This document shows, piece after piece, positions 1 through 8,122 of a DNA stretch of 64,000 bases. The notes below the pieces were generated by a model, which was not told where the DNA came from, ran no database searches, and saw only the letters and a list, made by a program, of their open reading frames with translations. Origin of the DNA: CAVQGM01 sp963712065. GTDB taxonomy: Bacteria > Actinomycetota > Acidimicrobiia > Acidimicrobiales > Acidimicrobilacustridaceae. The position numbers and the translations under genes are program-made. The stretch lies in contig CAVQGM010000001.1 of assembly GCA_963712065.1 (NCBI GenBank), positions 620,001 to 684,000 of the forward strand, in the 5' to 3' direction. Numbering within the stretch: the first letter of the stretch is position 1; every line of letters begins with the position of its first letter.

Positions 1-1170
1 GACGAAGTTGTCGCAGTAGAAGGCCTGCCGGACCGGCTCCGGCGCCTCGCCGAGCGAGGCCTCGAACCGCTCGACGGGCCGGCGACCACCTTCGACGTGG
101 GGATAGTCCGACGAGAACAGCACCACCTCGGGGCCGGCCTGCTCGACGATCCAGCCGACGTCCTCGGTCGGGTACGGCGTCGCCCGCACCTGGCGGCACA
201 CGTACTCCGACGGACGCAGCGACAGCTGCTGCAGCCGCTGCTCGTGTCGGGCGAAGGCATCGAAGGCCGACTCCATCTGACGCATCCACGAGGGCAGCCA
301 GATCGCGCCCTGCTCGATGACGCCGATGCGCAGGCGCGGGAACCGCTCGAGCACGCCGTCGAAGATCATCGTGGCCAGCGTCTGCATCGGCGGGTGGGGG
401 ATGCCCATGTAGTCGACGGAGCGGAAGTTCTCCTCGCCCCCGTGGAAGTCGGGCGGTACGGACAGGCCGTTGCGGAAGTAGGCCGGATCGATGAGGTCGC
501 CGGTGCCGCCGACGTGGAAGACGACGGGGATCCGGGCCTCCTGCGCCCGGGCCCAGACCGGGTCGAGGCCGACGTGCGACGGCGAGTGGCCCGGCGGGCA
601 CCCCGACGCCACGAGCAGCGCCGACGCCCCCATGGTGATCGCCTCGTCGGCCATGGCCGCGGCGCGGTCGAGGTCGGCGAGGGGCACGTAGCAGGTGGGC
701 AGCAGCCGGGAGTCGACCGAGCAGAACTCGACCATGCCGCGGTTGTGGGCCCGGGCGACGCCGTAGGCGAAGTCGACGTCGCCGTCGTGCTCCCAGTCGT
801 GGAGGCGCCGGTTGTGGAACGTGTTGAACACGAGCTGGCTCGAGAACCCGAGGAGGTCGAGTGCCCGGGGGCGGTCCTCGGCGATGAACGAGCCGGTGGC
901 GGCGAAGTTCTTGCGGAGCATGATCTCCGCCTCCTCCACGGACCGGTACTCGTCCGACGCGTGCTTCTCGGCGATCCGGTCGAAGGCGGCCACGAGGTCG
1001 CGCAGCTGCTCGTCGGGATCGCCGGTCTGGCGCAGCTCGTTCCCGCTCGTGTACTCGAGGGTCGGGATCCGGTCCCGGATGGACGGGTCGGCGTGGTCGC
1101 GCAGCCAGGTCGGCGTCTCCATGAGGTGGGCGTCGGCGTCGTGCACGACGCGCCCGCTGACGTACGGCAT
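1..1170 (-). CDS. Amidohydrolase family protein (amidohydrolase_2), C-terminus cut by window edge
   Basis: This reads open from an ATG at 1170 to the window edge, so the C-terminus is missing; 390 codons are visible. The start reads MPYVSGRVVHDADAHLME, with the DxDxH metal-binding opening of the amidohydrolase_2 (TIM-barrel) family. A later FHVGG stretch and an SSDYPHVEGG stretch fit the family's metal-ligand His and its final Asp-containing strand. Such proteins hydrolyse or decarboxylate small cyclic or aromatic acids; the substrate cannot be told here. A second member of the same family lies at 3532-4716. The 5' side faces a divergent SnoaL-like gene, with a palindromic repeat (1211-1254) in between. 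A GGGGGAA stretch about 8 bases before the ATG supports the start. Confidence 0.85.
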   Translation of the reverse strand, partial: MPYVSGRVVHDADAHLMETPTWLRDHADPSIRDRIPTLEYTSGNELRQTGDPDEQLRDLVAAFDRIAEKHASDEYRSVEEAEIMLRKNFAATGSFIAEDRPRALDLLGFSSQLVFNTFHNRRLHDWEHDGDVDFAYGVARAHNRGMVEFCSVDSRLLPTCYVPLADLDRAAAMADEAITMGASALLVASGCPPGHSPSHVGLDPVWARAQEARIPVVFHVGGTGDLIDPAYFRNGLSVPPDFHGGEENFRSVDYMGIPHPPMQTLATMIFDGVLERFPRLRIGVIEQGAIWLPSWMRQMESAFDAFARHEQRLQQLSLRPSEYVCRQVRATPYPTEDVGWIVEQAGPEVVLFSSDYPHVEGGRRPVERFEASLGEAPEPVRQAFYCDNFV

Positions 1171-1210
1171 CTCGGCTTCCCCCTGCTCACGGCCCACGAC
1201 GCAACTGCTT

Positions 1211-1254
1211 CTGGTGTGGGATCTGGTCGTCAAGGCCACCACATCCCACACCAG
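1211..1254. repeat. Palindromic repeat, copy 1
   Basis: The arms are CTGGTGTGGGAT and its exact reverse complement, 12 base pairs around a 20-base centre. The first half (TGGTGTGGGATCTGGTCGTC) is identical to copy 2 at 1792-1839. It sits in the 129-base divergent gap between the amidohydrolase and the SnoaL-like gene. There is no T-run, so a plain terminator is unlikely here; an operator or a dispersed palindromic element fits better (inference). Confidence 0.8.
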
Positions 1255-1287
1255 TACGCCCATCGACGACGGATCAGTGTGCCGACC

Positions 1288-1293
1288 TAGTCT
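1288..1293 (+). promoter_or_regulatory. -10 box TAGTCT of a leaderless promoter
   Basis: TAGTCT lies exactly six bases before the ATG at 1300, so transcription would begin at or next to the start codon. The same TANNNT-N6-9-start layout recurs at about 24 genes in this window. Confidence 0.6.
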
Positions 1294-1299
1294 GACGCC

Positions 1300-1767
1300 A
1301 TGAGCCATCCCCGTGAAGAGGTCCAGGCCGCCGTCGACGCCTACGTCGCCATGCGGGAGACGATCGAAGCCGGTGGGGCCGACTGGTCGGCCATGGCCGA
1401 GCTGTTCACCGACGACGCCACCTACGTCGACCCCGCCTGGGGTCGCGTCGACGGCCTCGAGAGCATCCGTGCGTTCATGGCCGAGAGCATGGCCGGCCTC
1501 GAGGACTGGAGGTTCCCGATCGACTGGGTCGCCGTCGACGGCGACCACGTGGTCGTCAAGTGGACCCAGCTGCTCCCCGGCACTCGCACCGACGGCACCC
1601 CCTACGCCAACTCGGGCCTGTCGGACCTCACCTACGCCGGCGGCGGCAAGTTCTCGCGCTCGGAGGACTTCCTGAACATGCTGCACGTGTACGAGGTGAT
1701 CGCCGAGTCGGGCTGGACCCCCGGCCCCGGCTTCCGGCCGCCCCCGCAGCACCCGCCCCGCATCTGA
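1300..1767 (+). CDS. SnoaL-like / NTF2-fold protein
   Basis: A 155-residue protein with the alpha+beta pattern of SnoaL-like domains: an N-terminal helix with FTDDATYVDPAWG at about residues 34-46, then IRAFMAESM, then beta strands with VVVKWTQLLPGTR. Members are small cyclases, isomerases or ligand-binding proteins. The function of this one cannot be assigned. The start is an ATG six bases after a TAGTCT box, with no Shine-Dalgarno, so leaderless translation is likely. It is flanked on both sides by copies of the same palindrome (1211-1254 and 1792-1839). The downstream gene is convergent. Confidence 0.85.
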   Translation: MSHPREEVQAAVDAYVAMRETIEAGGADWSAMAELFTDDATYVDPAWGRVDGLESIRAFMAESMAGLEDWRFPIDWVAVDGDHVVVKWTQLLPGTRTDGTPYANSGLSDLTYAGGGKFSRSEDFLNMLHVYEVIAESGWTPGPGFRPPPQHPPRI

Positions 1768-1791
1768 TCGCGGCCCGCCCTCCTCGACCCG

Positions 1792-1839
1792 TTCTGGTGT
1801 GGGATCTGGTCGTCGGCACGACCCGATCCCACACCAGAA
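1792..1839. repeat. Palindromic repeat, copy 2 (possible bidirectional terminator)
   Basis: The arms are TTCTGGTGTGGGATC and its exact reverse complement, 15 base pairs, with an inner GGTCG/CGACC stem and a TCGGCA loop. It shares its first half with copy 1 at 1211-1254. It lies between two convergent genes (stops at 1767 and 1857), where a long hairpin could stop transcription from both sides, although no T-run follows. The inner bases differ from copy 1 but still pair. Confidence 0.8.
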
Positions 1840-1856
1840 GCGAGGGGGTTGGGCGG

Positions 1857-2246
1857 TCAGCGCCCCTCGACGTACTGCTTGATGCCCTGGGCGGCGCCGG
1901 CCATGGTGCCGTCGAGGGCGGGGCCGAGCTCGTCGGGCTTCACGTCGACGCCGTAGACGAGCAGGCAGCCCTCACCGTCGTCGATCACGTCGATGGTGGC
2001 GAGGTGGTACTCGATGTCCATCGGGGCCTCGACGATCGAGTACTGGAAGCGGCGGAGGTCGTCGCGGTTGGTGACGATCTCCTCCTTGATCACGATGCCG
2101 CCCATGTCGACGGTGCGCACCGTGCCGTCGAACTCGACCGGGCCGAGCCCCGGGAAGATCTTGTCGACCGAGGTGGGGTCGGACACGACGGCCCACACCT
2201 CGTCGGGGGACGCGTCGATGCGGGCGTGGTGACGGATCGTGGCCAT
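1857..2246 (-). CDS. SRPBCC family protein (polyketide cyclase/START-like)
   Basis: A 129-residue protein with the SRPBCC opening IRHHARIDASPDEVWAVVSD, where the first strand leads into a helix starting at the Asp-Glu-Val-Trp motif. Alternating strands follow, ending in a long C-terminal helix (LDGTMAGAAQGIKQYV). The fold forms a hydrophobic cavity for lipids or polyketides, and no specific ligand can be inferred. The ATG at 2246 has a TAGACA box six bases upstream (2253-2258), consistent with a leaderless start. It lies nine bases downstream of the PLP-lyase gene on the same strand, so the two may be co-transcribed, though the -10 box suggests its own promoter. Confidence 0.85.
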   Translation of the reverse strand: MATIRHHARIDASPDEVWAVVSDPTSVDKIFPGLGPVEFDGTVRTVDMGGIVIKEEIVTNRDDLRRFQYSIVEAPMDIEYHLATIDVIDDGEGCLLVYGVDVKPDELGPALDGTMAGAAQGIKQYVEGR

Positions 2247-2255
2247 GGGGCCTGT

Positions 2256-3509
2256 CTACTCCAGGGTGGCGTAGCTGGTCGACCGGTCGTCGGCCCGGGT
2301 GCCGAGCACCTCCGCCACGCTGGCCTCGAGATCGCGCAGGTAGTCGTCGATCACCGGCGCGTTGCCGGCGCTCACCGTGGCGTGCAGGGTGTCGGGCGGG
2401 CCCTGGCGGTCGTGGAACCACCCCCGAGCGAGCAGGGCGTCGCCCACGGCGAACACGTCGACGCGGTCCTCCCAACCCGGCGCCGCCGAGATGGCGACGA
2501 GGTGGGCCTCGGGCTCGCCCAGCACGGTGACGCCGTCGATGGCCCGCACGCCGGCGACCATCCGCTCGCGGGTGTCGACCGTGAGCCTCGTCAACCGCAG
2601 GTAGCCGTCGAGCCCCAGGTGGTGGAGGGTCGCCCAGGCGAGCGCCATGGGCAGGCCGGGCCGCGTCCCCTGCATGTTGGGCGAGGCGTAGAAGCCGCCG
2701 AGCCAGCCGTCGAACACGAAGGTCTGGTAGCGACGGAGATCCTTGTCGCGGTGCATGATCACCGACGCGCCCTTGGGCACGTAGCCGAGCTTGTGGAGGT
2801 CGGCCGAGATGCTGGTCACGCCGGGGACGCGGAAGTCCCACGGCGGCACCTCGTAGCCGAGCTGCTCCATGAACGGCAGCACGAAGCCACCCATGCAGGC
2901 GTCGGTGTGGAAGTTGGCGCCCCGCTCGGCGGCCAGCGCGGCGAGGTCGGGGATCGGGTCGATCACGCCCTGGGGGTACTGGGGCGCGGAGCCGACCACC
3001 AGCACCGTGTCGTCGTCGACGGCGTCGGCGGTGGCGTCGACGTCGGCCCGCCAGTCGGGCCGCACCGGGATCTTCCGCATCTCCAGCCCGAAGTAGGAGG
3101 CGCCCTTGTGGAAGGCGGCGTGGGCGCTCTCGGGGGCGACGATGTTGGGGCGCTCGACACGGCGCTCCTTGCGGCCACGCTCACGGGCGGCCTTGACCGC
3201 CATGAGGATGGACTCGGTGCCGCCGGAGGTCATGAACCCGGCGGCGTCGGGCGCGCCGTGCAGCAGGTCGGCGACGATGCCGACGACGTCCTTCTGGATC
3301 TCGGCCAGGCTCGGGAAGGCGAGGGTGTTGAGGGCGTTGTCGTGGAGGAACAGCGGCGCGACCTCGTCGAGCAGCTCGTGGAGCGACTCGCCGCCGTCGT
3401 AGACCATCCCGAACGTGCGGCCGTCCTGCCACCGCACGTCGTGCTCGCGCTTGGCCAGGAGCGCGGCCACGACCTCGTCCTTGCCCATGCCCTGCTCGGG
3501 GAGTGCCAT
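2256..3509 (-). CDS. PLP-dependent group II decarboxylase/lyase, sphingosine-1-phosphate-lyase-like
   Basis: A 417-residue fold-type I PLP enzyme. TSGGTES at residues 94-100 binds the cofactor phosphate, Asp203 in HTDACMGGF pairs with the pyridine nitrogen, and Lys240 in SADLHKLGYVPKG is the Schiff-base lysine. The absence of a membrane anchor and the length fit soluble bacterial sphingosine-1-phosphate-lyase-like proteins and related amino-acid decarboxylases. The physiological substrate is uncertain. The ATG at 3509 has a TACCAT box eight bases upstream. The next gene upstream on this strand is an amidohydrolase ending 22 bases away. Annotation as a glutamate or tyrosine decarboxylase is possible but less close. 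Confidence 0.87.
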   Translation of the reverse strand: MALPEQGMGKDEVVAALLAKREHDVRWQDGRTFGMVYDGGESLHELLDEVAPLFLHDNALNTLAFPSLAEIQKDVVGIVADLLHGAPDAAGFMTSGGTESILMAVKAARERGRKERRVERPNIVAPESAHAAFHKGASYFGLEMRKIPVRPDWRADVDATADAVDDDTVLVVGSAPQYPQGVIDPIPDLAALAAERGANFHTDACMGGFVLPFMEQLGYEVPPWDFRVPGVTSISADLHKLGYVPKGASVIMHRDKDLRRYQTFVFDGWLGGFYASPNMQGTRPGLPMALAWATLHHLGLDGYLRLTRLTVDTRERMVAGVRAIDGVTVLGEPEAHLVAISAAPGWEDRVDVFAVGDALLARGWFHDRQGPPDTLHATVSAGNAPVIDDYLRDLEASVAEVLGTRADDRSTSYATLE

Positions 3510-3531
3510 GGGCGGCGATGGTAGGGCGATG

Positions 3532-4716
3532 TCAGCCCGGGCGGCGCTGGTTCAGCTCGGCGACGTTGTCGTGGAGGATCCGGCGGCGGTCGTCGTCGCT
3601 GAACGCCTTCAGCTCGACCACGTAGTCGAGCGGGCTCGGCATCCCCTCGATGTGGGGCCAGTCCGACCCGAAGATCACCCGGTCGGCACCCATGCAGCCG
3701 ACGACCTCGTGGACGTCGTCCTCCCAGAACGGGTTGATCCACACGTTGCGCTTGAACGTCTCGACCGGGTGCTCGGGGTACCAGCCCGGGATGCGTCGGT
3801 GCATGGAGTCCAGCTTCTTGAACAGGTCGGGGAGGAACTCGGCGCCGTTCTCGACCGACGCCAACCGCAGGTTCGGGAAGCGGACGAAGAGGTTGTCGAA
3901 CATCGCCGACAACAGGAAGTCGAACGCCGCCCGCTCGATGGCGTACTGCTTGATCGACGGCTTCCAGGTCTGCCCGAACTGGGCGGCGAACCCGTCGGCC
4001 GCCCACCCGTTGGAGGCGTAGCCGCTGTCGCCGGCGTGGATGACGACGGTGATGCCGGCCTCGGCCACCCTGGCCCAGAACGGGTCGAACTCGGGCTCGA
4101 ACGGGTTCTTCCGGCCGGTGGCGGTGGTGGGCACGGCCGGACGCATGACGATCGTGCGGGCGTCGTGGTCGAGGGCCCACTCGAGCTCGCCGATGGCCCA
4201 GTCGAGATCGGCCAGGGTGAGGTAGGGGCCGGCGAAGATGCGGTCGCGGTAGGCGAAGCCCCAGTCCTCCTCCAGCCACCGGTTGAACGCGCTGAACGTG
4301 AGGCACACGGCCTCGGGGTCGTCCTTCAACAGCTCCTCGTAGAGCATGCCGAGCGTGGGGAACAGCCAGATGGCCTCCAGGCCCTGGTCGTCCATGTCGG
4401 CGAGGCGGGCGTCGCGGTCTCGGTAGCCGGGGCGGATGGCCTCGCGCTCACGCAGGAACTCGAGCGGGTTGCGCCCGTCGGGGTTGCCGCGGAAGTAGTC
4501 CTTCATGGCGCCCGGCTTGGCGATCGGGTCGAAGGTGGGGTTGGTGACGGCCCGGCTCACCCGGCCGCCCACCACGTGGTAGCGGCGGCCGTCGATCTCG
4601 CACCACTGGACGCACCGCGGGCCGAGGGCGGGATCGAGGTGGCGGGTGAAGGCGTCGAGCGCCTCGTAGTAGTGGTTGTCGGCGTCGAACACCGGGTGGT
4701 CGAGATCGAACGTCAC
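3532..4716 (-). CDS. Amidohydrolase family protein (amidohydrolase_2)
   Basis: I place the start at GTG 4716 because GGAGGG stands eight bases before it. An upstream ATG at 4785 would add 23 residues of arginine-rich sequence lacking family features. The 394-residue product opens with FDLDHPVFDADNHYYE, the DADNH metal-binding motif, and carries VIHAGDSG in the middle and FGSDWPHIEGMPSP near the end, as in actinobacterial amidohydrolase_2 proteins. These act as metal-dependent hydrolases or decarboxylases in degradation pathways; the substrate is unknown. It is the second member of the family within 5 kb, with similar motifs but different insertions, so the pair may be old paralogues. Confidence 0.87.
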   Translation of the reverse strand: MTFDLDHPVFDADNHYYEALDAFTRHLDPALGPRCVQWCEIDGRRYHVVGGRVSRAVTNPTFDPIAKPGAMKDYFRGNPDGRNPLEFLREREAIRPGYRDRDARLADMDDQGLEAIWLFPTLGMLYEELLKDDPEAVCLTFSAFNRWLEEDWGFAYRDRIFAGPYLTLADLDWAIGELEWALDHDARTIVMRPAVPTTATGRKNPFEPEFDPFWARVAEAGITVVIHAGDSGYASNGWAADGFAAQFGQTWKPSIKQYAIERAAFDFLLSAMFDNLFVRFPNLRLASVENGAEFLPDLFKKLDSMHRRIPGWYPEHPVETFKRNVWINPFWEDDVHEVVGCMGADRVIFGSDWPHIEGMPSPLDYVVELKAFSDDDRRRILHDNVAELNQRRPG

Positions 4717-4800
4717 AACAGGCCCTCCCTGGTCGCGACCGCGACGGACGATGCAGCCTAGAACGGGTTCTCGTCGCGGGCCCACCGCGGCCCCGTCGGT

Positions 4801-5409
4801 TCACCCCATCGCGCCGTGGAAGACGATCGCCATCACCGTGCCGGTGGCGACGCCGATGCCGGCGCCACCCACGACGTCGAGGGGCAGGTGGGCCCCGACG
4901 TAGAGGCGCGCCGCCCCGATGCCGGTGGCGAGGAGGAGCGCCAGGACCTCGCCCCACGGCGGCAGCACCGGGGCCAGTGCCGTCGCCAGACCGAACGCCA
5001 CCGCGGCGTGGCCCGACACGAAGCCGAGCCCGGAGGCCTGCTCTCGGCGCACCGAGTCCTCCAGGTAGGCCGAGGGTCGGCCCCGCCCCACCAGCGACTT
5101 CACCGCCTTGGCGACGAGCCAGGTGACCACGACGGTCGCCCCTGCCACCAGGGCGACGGCGAGCTCTCCGGTGAGCAGACCGGCCACGACGGCCACCCCG
5201 ATGCCGCCGGCCAGGCTGCCCAGCTGCATCACGGGCCACACGACCTTGTAGAAGGCGTGGCTCTGGTCGTTGACGGCCCGGAACACCTGTCGCTCGCCGT
5301 CGGGCAGGCGCTCGCCGCGGGCGAGGTACCACGACACCGCGAGCACGCCGACGCCAACGGCCACGACGGCCCAGCGAACCACGGTGGGCAGGTCGGCGAG
5401 CAGGGTCAC
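4801..5409 (-). CDS. PAP2-superfamily membrane phosphatase
   Basis: The GTG at 5409 overlaps the stop of the upstream gene in a GTGA quartet, which points to translational coupling. The 202-residue product has about five or six membrane segments and the three phosphatase motifs: KSLVGRGRPS, then SGHAAVAFG, then RLYVGAHLPLDVVGG, with the two catalytic His residues and their Arg/Asp partners. PAP2 enzymes dephosphorylate lipid phosphates such as phosphatidate or undecaprenyl diphosphate. The tight coupling to a membrane protein with a kinase-like domain suggests both act on the same lipid or lipid-linked substrate (inference). Confidence 0.88.
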   Translation of the reverse strand: MTLLADLPTVVRWAVVAVGVGVLAVSWYLARGERLPDGERQVFRAVNDQSHAFYKVVWPVMQLGSLAGGIGVAVVAGLLTGELAVALVAGATVVVTWLVAKAVKSLVGRGRPSAYLEDSVRREQASGLGFVSGHAAVAFGLATALAPVLPPWGEVLALLLATGIGAARLYVGAHLPLDVVGGAGIGVATGTVMAIVFHGAMG

Positions 5410-6839
5410 GCGGCGATCGCGGCCGGGCCGGTGCCCTCGACGTCGGCGCGCAGCTCGTCGAGCAGACCCTGCCGCTCCTTCATCGCCGCACGCGTCGCGC
5501 CGCTGAGGGCGTAGCCCCGCATGCGCGGCGCCGCGGTGCGCAGGACGTCGGGCCCGACGACGGCCAGGCCGGCGGCGACGGCCCGCTGCGGCCCGACCTG
5601 GAGGCTCATCGACGACAGCAGCTCGGCCACGTCGGTGGCCAGCAACAGGTCGGACGCCGCCAGCTCGCTGAAGCCGAAGTCGATCAGCCACGGGACCCCG
5701 TCGGCGGCGAGGAAGATGTTGGCGAGGCGCAGGTCGCGGTGGGCGATGCGTCGGGTGCGCAGCACCGCGACCTGGGCCCAGATGGCCTGGAGCACCTCGT
5801 CGGTGAGCTCCTCGGGCTCGACCCGGTCGAGGGATCGGCCCTCGATGGCCTCGTAGGCCAGCACGAACGAGGCCGGCGTCGTCTCGGCGAAGGCGAGGAA
5901 CTCGGGGGTCCGGACCCCGATGTGGCGCGCCGCCAGGGCGACCAGCGCCTCGTGCTCGACGGTGCGCCGGAGGGACACGAACGGGCGGAGGTCGCCGAGG
6001 TTCCTCGGCAGCAGGAAGCGGAAGATCCGGAAGAGGAGGTCGGCGCTGCGTTCGTCCTTGCCCAGCACCTTGACGAACACCTGGTCCTCGTTGGTGCGCT
6101 GCCCGAACCAGGGGGTCGACCCGCGGGCGTCGACCTTGGCCTGCTCCAACCGCCGCAGCGGCAGCCCCACGGCGGCGAGGGAGGCGGCCACGTCGGAGCC
6201 GGCCGCCCGGTGGACGGGGCCGCCGAAGACGACCAGCACGAGGGAACCGACGAGCCATCCCGTCGCCAGCGAGGTCGGGGTGTCGAACGACAGCGGGGCG
6301 GTGAGGAAGCGACTGGAGGTCAGCACCAGCACGAGGAGCCAGCCGAGGCGTCGCCACAGGCGGCCGATCCACGGCGCGGCCACGGTGACGCCGGCGGTGA
6401 AGGCGGCGATGCCGCCCACGTTCGGGTACTCCTCGTCGGTCAGGTACCCGCCGATGTCGCGGATGTCGGTGACCGGCGGCGCCGAGTCGGTCAACCATGC
6501 GTCGAGCACGTTGGCGATCACCGCGGCCACCACGGCGCCGAGGATCACGAGCAGGAGGAGGCGGAGCCGCCGCCGGAACAGGGCGGCGACGAACGCCCCC
6601 AGCAGCAACAGCGTGGTGGCGACCCGGGCGACGACCAGGAACGCGGTCACCACGCCCTCGGGGAGCGACTGCAGCCCGGCGAACAGGTCGGAGGTGAACC
6701 CGACGATGGACGAGCCGAAGAAGCGCCCGAGGACGACGGCGATCAGCAGCAGGGTGGCGCCGACCACGGCCCGGAGCACGTCGACCGGCGAGCGGGCGGC
6801 GGTGGGTCGCGGGGCCTCGATGATCTCGACGTCGGTCAT
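5406..6839 (-). CDS. Polytopic membrane protein with C-terminal kinase-like (RIO/AarF/LPS-kinase type) domain
   Basis: A 477-residue protein counted from the ATG at 6839 (MTDVEIIEAP). About six hydrophobic segments fill the first 210 residues. A soluble protein-kinase-like fold follows, with a catalytic-loop-like HRDLRLAN at 367-374 and DFG at 387-389 (IDFGFSEL), so the catalytic Asp369, Asn374 and metal-binding Asp387 are present. In known families this catalytic-loop layout occurs in LPS core kinases and AarF/UbiB-like proteins. It is translationally coupled (GTGA) to a PAP2 phosphatase, which hints at a lipid-modifying pair. An upstream in-frame start would only add arginine/proline-rich sequence that overlaps the dehydrogenase. 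Confidence 0.75.
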   Translation of the reverse strand: MTDVEIIEAPRPTAARSPVDVLRAVVGATLLLIAVVLGRFFGSSIVGFTSDLFAGLQSLPEGVVTAFLVVARVATTLLLLGAFVAALFRRRLRLLLLVILGAVVAAVIANVLDAWLTDSAPPVTDIRDIGGYLTDEEYPNVGGIAAFTAGVTVAAPWIGRLWRRLGWLLVLVLTSSRFLTAPLSFDTPTSLATGWLVGSLVLVVFGGPVHRAAGSDVAASLAAVGLPLRRLEQAKVDARGSTPWFGQRTNEDQVFVKVLGKDERSADLLFRIFRFLLPRNLGDLRPFVSLRRTVEHEALVALAARHIGVRTPEFLAFAETTPASFVLAYEAIEGRSLDRVEPEELTDEVLQAIWAQVAVLRTRRIAHRDLRLANIFLAADGVPWLIDFGFSELAASDLLLATDVAELLSSMSLQVGPQRAVAAGLAVVGPDVLRTAAPRMRGYALSGATRAAMKERQGLLDELRADVEGTGPAAIAA

Positions 6840-6861
6840 GGTGAGTGGGGCCGGGGCAGGG

Positions 6862-8068
6862 TCAGCTGCGGGGCACCTGCGACCAGGGGAGGTCCTTGTC
6901 GGCTCGCGGTTCGCCGGGGAGGCCGAGCACACGCTCGCCGATGATGTTGCGCTGGATCTCGGAGGTGCCGCCCTCGATGGAGTTGGCGCGCGACCGGAGG
7001 AACATCTTGCGCGAAGAACCCGGCGGGCCGACGAGGCCGAGCTGGTCCGACCGCTTCATCTCGTAGTCGTAGCCGACGAGGGCCTGGGCGCCGAGCAGCT
7101 CGACGCACAGCTCGTAGACGTCCTTGTTGACCTCGGCGAACATGAGCTTGGCGATCGACCCCTCCGGTCCGGGGTTGCCGAGCCGGCGGTTCTGGGCGGC
7201 GCGCAGGTTGGTGAGCCGGAGCACCTCCGACTCGACCCACAGCTGCATCAGGCGGTCCTTGAGCGGGCCCGACGGCTCGACCGTCTCCTCCCGCCAGATG
7301 CGCACGGCCTCGGCGATGGCCCCCGAGCCGCGCTGCGGGCGGCCCCGACCCACCGCCGATGGTGGTGCGCTCGTTCATGAGGGTCGTCATCGCCACCCGC
7401 CAGCCCTCGCCCACGTCGCCGATGCGGTCGCGGTCGGGGATGCGGACCTCGGTGAGGTACACCTCGTTGAACTCGGCCTCGCCGGTGATCTGCACCAGCG
7501 GCCGCACCTCGACGCCGGGGGCGTGCATGTCGACGCCGAAGTAGGTGAGGCCCTTGTGCTTGGGGGCCTCGGGATCGGTGCGGGCGACGAGCATGCCGCG
7601 GTCGGCGACGTGGGCGAGGGTGTTCCACACCTTCTGGCCGGTGACCACCCACTCGTCGCCGTCGCGGACCGCCTTGCAGGCGAGGCCGGCGAGGTCGGAG
7701 CCCGCGCCCGGCTCGCTGAACAGCTGGCACCACGCGTGCTCGCCCGTGAACATCGGCCGGAGGAACCGCTGGCGCAGCTCGTCGGCCCCGTGGGTCACGA
7801 CGGTCGGACCGGCCATGGTGAGCCCGAAGAAGTGGCGGGCATCCACCGAGGGCTGGCCCGCCTGGCGGAGGCGTCGCTCGACGTCGCGCTGCAGGTTGGG
7901 GGCGACGCCGAGGCCGCCCCACCCCTCGGGGAAGTGGACCCAGGCGAGCCCCAGGTCGTACTGGCGACCCCGGAACTCGACGGGATCGGCGGTGGACGGG
8001 TCGAGCTCACCGAGCAGCTGGTCGATGCGCTCGTCGACGAGGGCGCGGGGATCGGTCACGTCGGGCAT
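6862..8068 (-). pseudogene. Acyl-CoA dehydrogenase with one +1 frameshift
   Basis: Two reading frames make one acyl-CoA dehydrogenase of about 400 residues. The first runs from ATG 8068 (MPDVTDPRALVD) and holds the FAD/substrate-binding part: WCQLFSEPGAGSDLAGL, VVTGQKVWNTLAH and GWRVAMTTLMNERTTIGGG. The second continues as RGSGAIAEAVRIWREE, then the C-terminal helices with SRANSIEGGTSEIQRNIIGERVLGLP. The join falls in a G-rich stretch at 7341-7353, where removing one base restores the frame. Everything else is intact, so this is either a recent mutation or a sequencing insertion. A GTG at 8077 is an alternative start. It lies just upstream of the kinase-like/PAP2 pair on the same strand (22-base gap). 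Confidence 0.85.
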
Positions 8069-8122
8069 CGTACCCACCCCCTGACGGCCGGGCCGTCGGC
8101 CACCGCCCCGACGGACGGATGG

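Noticed and set aside
1560..3524. 654-residue plus-strand frame over the SRPBCC and PLP genes
   Set aside because: It is antisense to two clear genes and is Arg/His/Gly/Val-rich, the usual noise of GC-rich DNA.
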